Shown piece by piece: positions 63,786-64,000 of a stretch of DNA of 64,000 bases. The notes beneath the pieces were generated by a model. That model made no database searches and had not been told where the DNA came from. It saw only the letters and a list, made by a program, of their open reading frames with translations. Position 1 is the stretch's first letter, and every line of letters begins with the position of its first letter. The stretch is taken from NCBI GenBank assembly GCA_905116865.2, contig CAJHNH020002446.1:691001-755000 (forward strand). Reading direction: 5' to 3'. The translations under genes and the position numbers were made by a program. This DNA comes from Candidula unifasciata (Eukaryota; Mollusca; Gastropoda; Stylommatophora; Geomitridae).

Positions 63786-64000
63786 CATTTATGTACGTCT
63801 ATATATAAATAAAATTACCTTCCGGTCGCTACTCAGTTGTACCATCGTGCTTTTGACCTCTAATAAACACATGTTATTTAGTAAAGGAGGTGTGGTGAAC
63901 AATGAAAACTGCTGGCGATAGGTTACAAGTTGCTTAAAATCAGTCATGAACAGAAGACATGGAAAATGCTCGAAATCCTGGAAAAATTACAAGTTGTTGC
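63786..64000 (+). other. no gene seen
   Basis: Short AT-rich stretch to the window end. Confidence 0.3.

Overview
The window is eukaryotic nuclear DNA. Most of it is introns and interspersed repeats, with many tRNA-derived SINEs, fragments of several non-LTR retrotransposon families, hAT and mariner remnants, and very abundant micro- and minisatellites. Real coding exons are short, flanked by good splice sites and joined in phase. The repeat families and the exon-rich fibulin gene suggest an invertebrate, probably a mollusc and perhaps a gastropod. That placement is an inference from general resemblance, not proven here.

Region 1 (1-2135) holds the last three coding exons of an unrecognised plus-strand gene whose 5' part lies outside the window. 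Region 2 (about 2136-18835) is intergenic or 5' flanking DNA filled with SINEs, LINE fragments, a degenerate mariner and microsatellites. Region 3 (18836 to about 60075) is one complete large plus-strand gene. Seventeen coding exons can be placed by eye, every intron phase agrees, and the joined CDS is 2625 nt, coding for 874 residues. The product is a secreted extracellular-matrix protein of the fibulin-1/2 type: signal peptide, three anaphylatoxin-like modules, two N-terminal EGF modules, nine calcium-binding EGF modules and a fibulin-type C-terminal module. Region 4 (about 60076-64000) is repeat-rich downstream DNA, including a short nonautonomous hAT element resembling the SPIN group.

The most unusual structure is in intron 14. 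A roughly 3.2 kb minisatellite there is built from the 3' splice acceptor plus the first codons of the next exon (exon 15), so dozens of near-identical decoy acceptors sit directly upstream of the real one. The second notable point is exon 4, which ends in a noncanonical GC donor and has an alternative in-frame GT donor 45 nt upstream. The choice would include or remove the last Cys pair of the third anaphylatoxin module together with an RGD tripeptide. Third, several unrelated transposon families end in (GAA)n tails, and at least three of the long AAG/CTT microsatellites start exactly at such tails.
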